From NCBI GenBank assembly GCA_900770265.1, contig CAAGJR010000139.1, positions 1 to 5,572 on the forward strand: a DNA stretch of 5,572 nt, read 5' to 3'. Positions 5,484 to 5,572 of the stretch are shown piece by piece. Within the stretch, counting starts at the first letter, position 1. The number at the start of each line of letters is the position of its first letter. The stretch comes from an uncultured Acidaminococcus sp. Its GTDB lineage: Bacteria; Bacillota; Negativicutes; Acidaminococcales; Acidaminococcaceae. The notes under the pieces are model-generated. The model saw nothing but the letters and a program-made list of their open reading frames with translations, did no database searches and was not told the DNA's origin. Made by a program: the position numbers and the translations under genes.

Positions 5484-5518
5484 AAAGGAAAGGACCTGTC
5501 CCACACGGAACAGGTCCT
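5484..5518 (-). terminator. Probable intrinsic terminator of the upstream gene
   Basis: A 9-bp perfect inverted repeat (5491-5499 with 5510-5518, arms AGGACCTGT and ACAGGTCCT) encloses 10 nt and begins 9 nt after the stop codon of the partial gene at the right edge. On the minus strand the stem is followed by TTCCTTT, a broken and weak T-tract. The plus strand has no T-run after the stem. Confidence 0.7.
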
Positions 5519-5527
5519 GGCTTCCAA

Positions 5528-5572
5528 CTATTTCAGGATTTCTTTTTCCAGTTCTTTGATCTTCTCCTGCCA
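5528..5572 (-). CDS. C-terminal tail of an unidentified protein (partial)
   Basis: The last 14 codons of a minus-strand gene enter from the right edge, reading WQEKIKELEKEILK and then TAG at 5530 to 5528. The tail is strongly charged with heptad-like Leu/Ile spacing, consistent with a terminal helix or coiled coil. That the reading is real is supported by the hairpin terminator starting 9 nt after the stop and by the shared strand. The fragment is too short to assign a family. Confidence 0.6.
   Translation of the reverse strand, partial: WQEKIKELEKEILK

Overview
The window carries a conserved translation and envelope gene cluster, entirely on the minus strand. In transcription order (right to left) it runs: 3' tail of an unidentified gene, rpsB (ribosomal protein S2), tsf (EF-Ts), pyrH (UMP kinase), frr (ribosome recycling factor), a small unidentified ORF, a small 2[4Fe-4S] ferredoxin, uppS (undecaprenyl diphosphate synthase), cdsA (phosphatidate cytidylyltransferase), and the first codons of what is most likely dxr.

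The order rpsB-tsf-pyrH-frr-uppS-cdsA-dxr is widespread in bacteria. The strong AGGAGG-type ribosome binding sites, the TTGnnn/TATAAT promoters and the clostridial-type ferredoxin (CxxCxxCxxxCP twice) point to an anaerobic member of the Firmicutes. The fairly GC-rich composition and the ferredoxin's resemblance, from memory, to that of Megasphaera suggest Negativicutes such as the Acidaminococcus/Megasphaera group. This placement is an inference without any database search.

The cluster is cut into transcription units. (1) A hairpin at 5491-5518 ends the upstream gene. A promoter (TTGCAA, 18 bp, extended TGATATAAT) then drives rpsB-tsf through a roughly 115-nt structured leader. (2) A perfect 10-bp hairpin after tsf (3592-3625) and a near-consensus promoter (TTGCAG, 17 bp, TATAAT) start a pyrH-frr-small ORF-ferredoxin unit whose genes abut or overlap. 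(3) A perfect 10-bp hairpin with seven Ts follows the ferredoxin, only 16 nt before the uppS start, so uppS-cdsA-dxr must depend on readthrough or on a promoter inside the ferredoxin region.

Functionally the products cover translation elongation and recycling (S2, EF-Ts, RRF), pyrimidine nucleotide supply (UMP kinase), the lipid carrier for peptidoglycan (UppS), phospholipid precursor synthesis (CdsA) and isoprenoid precursor synthesis (Dxr). The core genes look intact and ordinary. The least expected part is the coupled small ORF plus ferredoxin between frr and uppS, followed by an intrinsic terminator inside an otherwise continuous cluster. I found no mobile element, CRISPR array, tRNA or rRNA.
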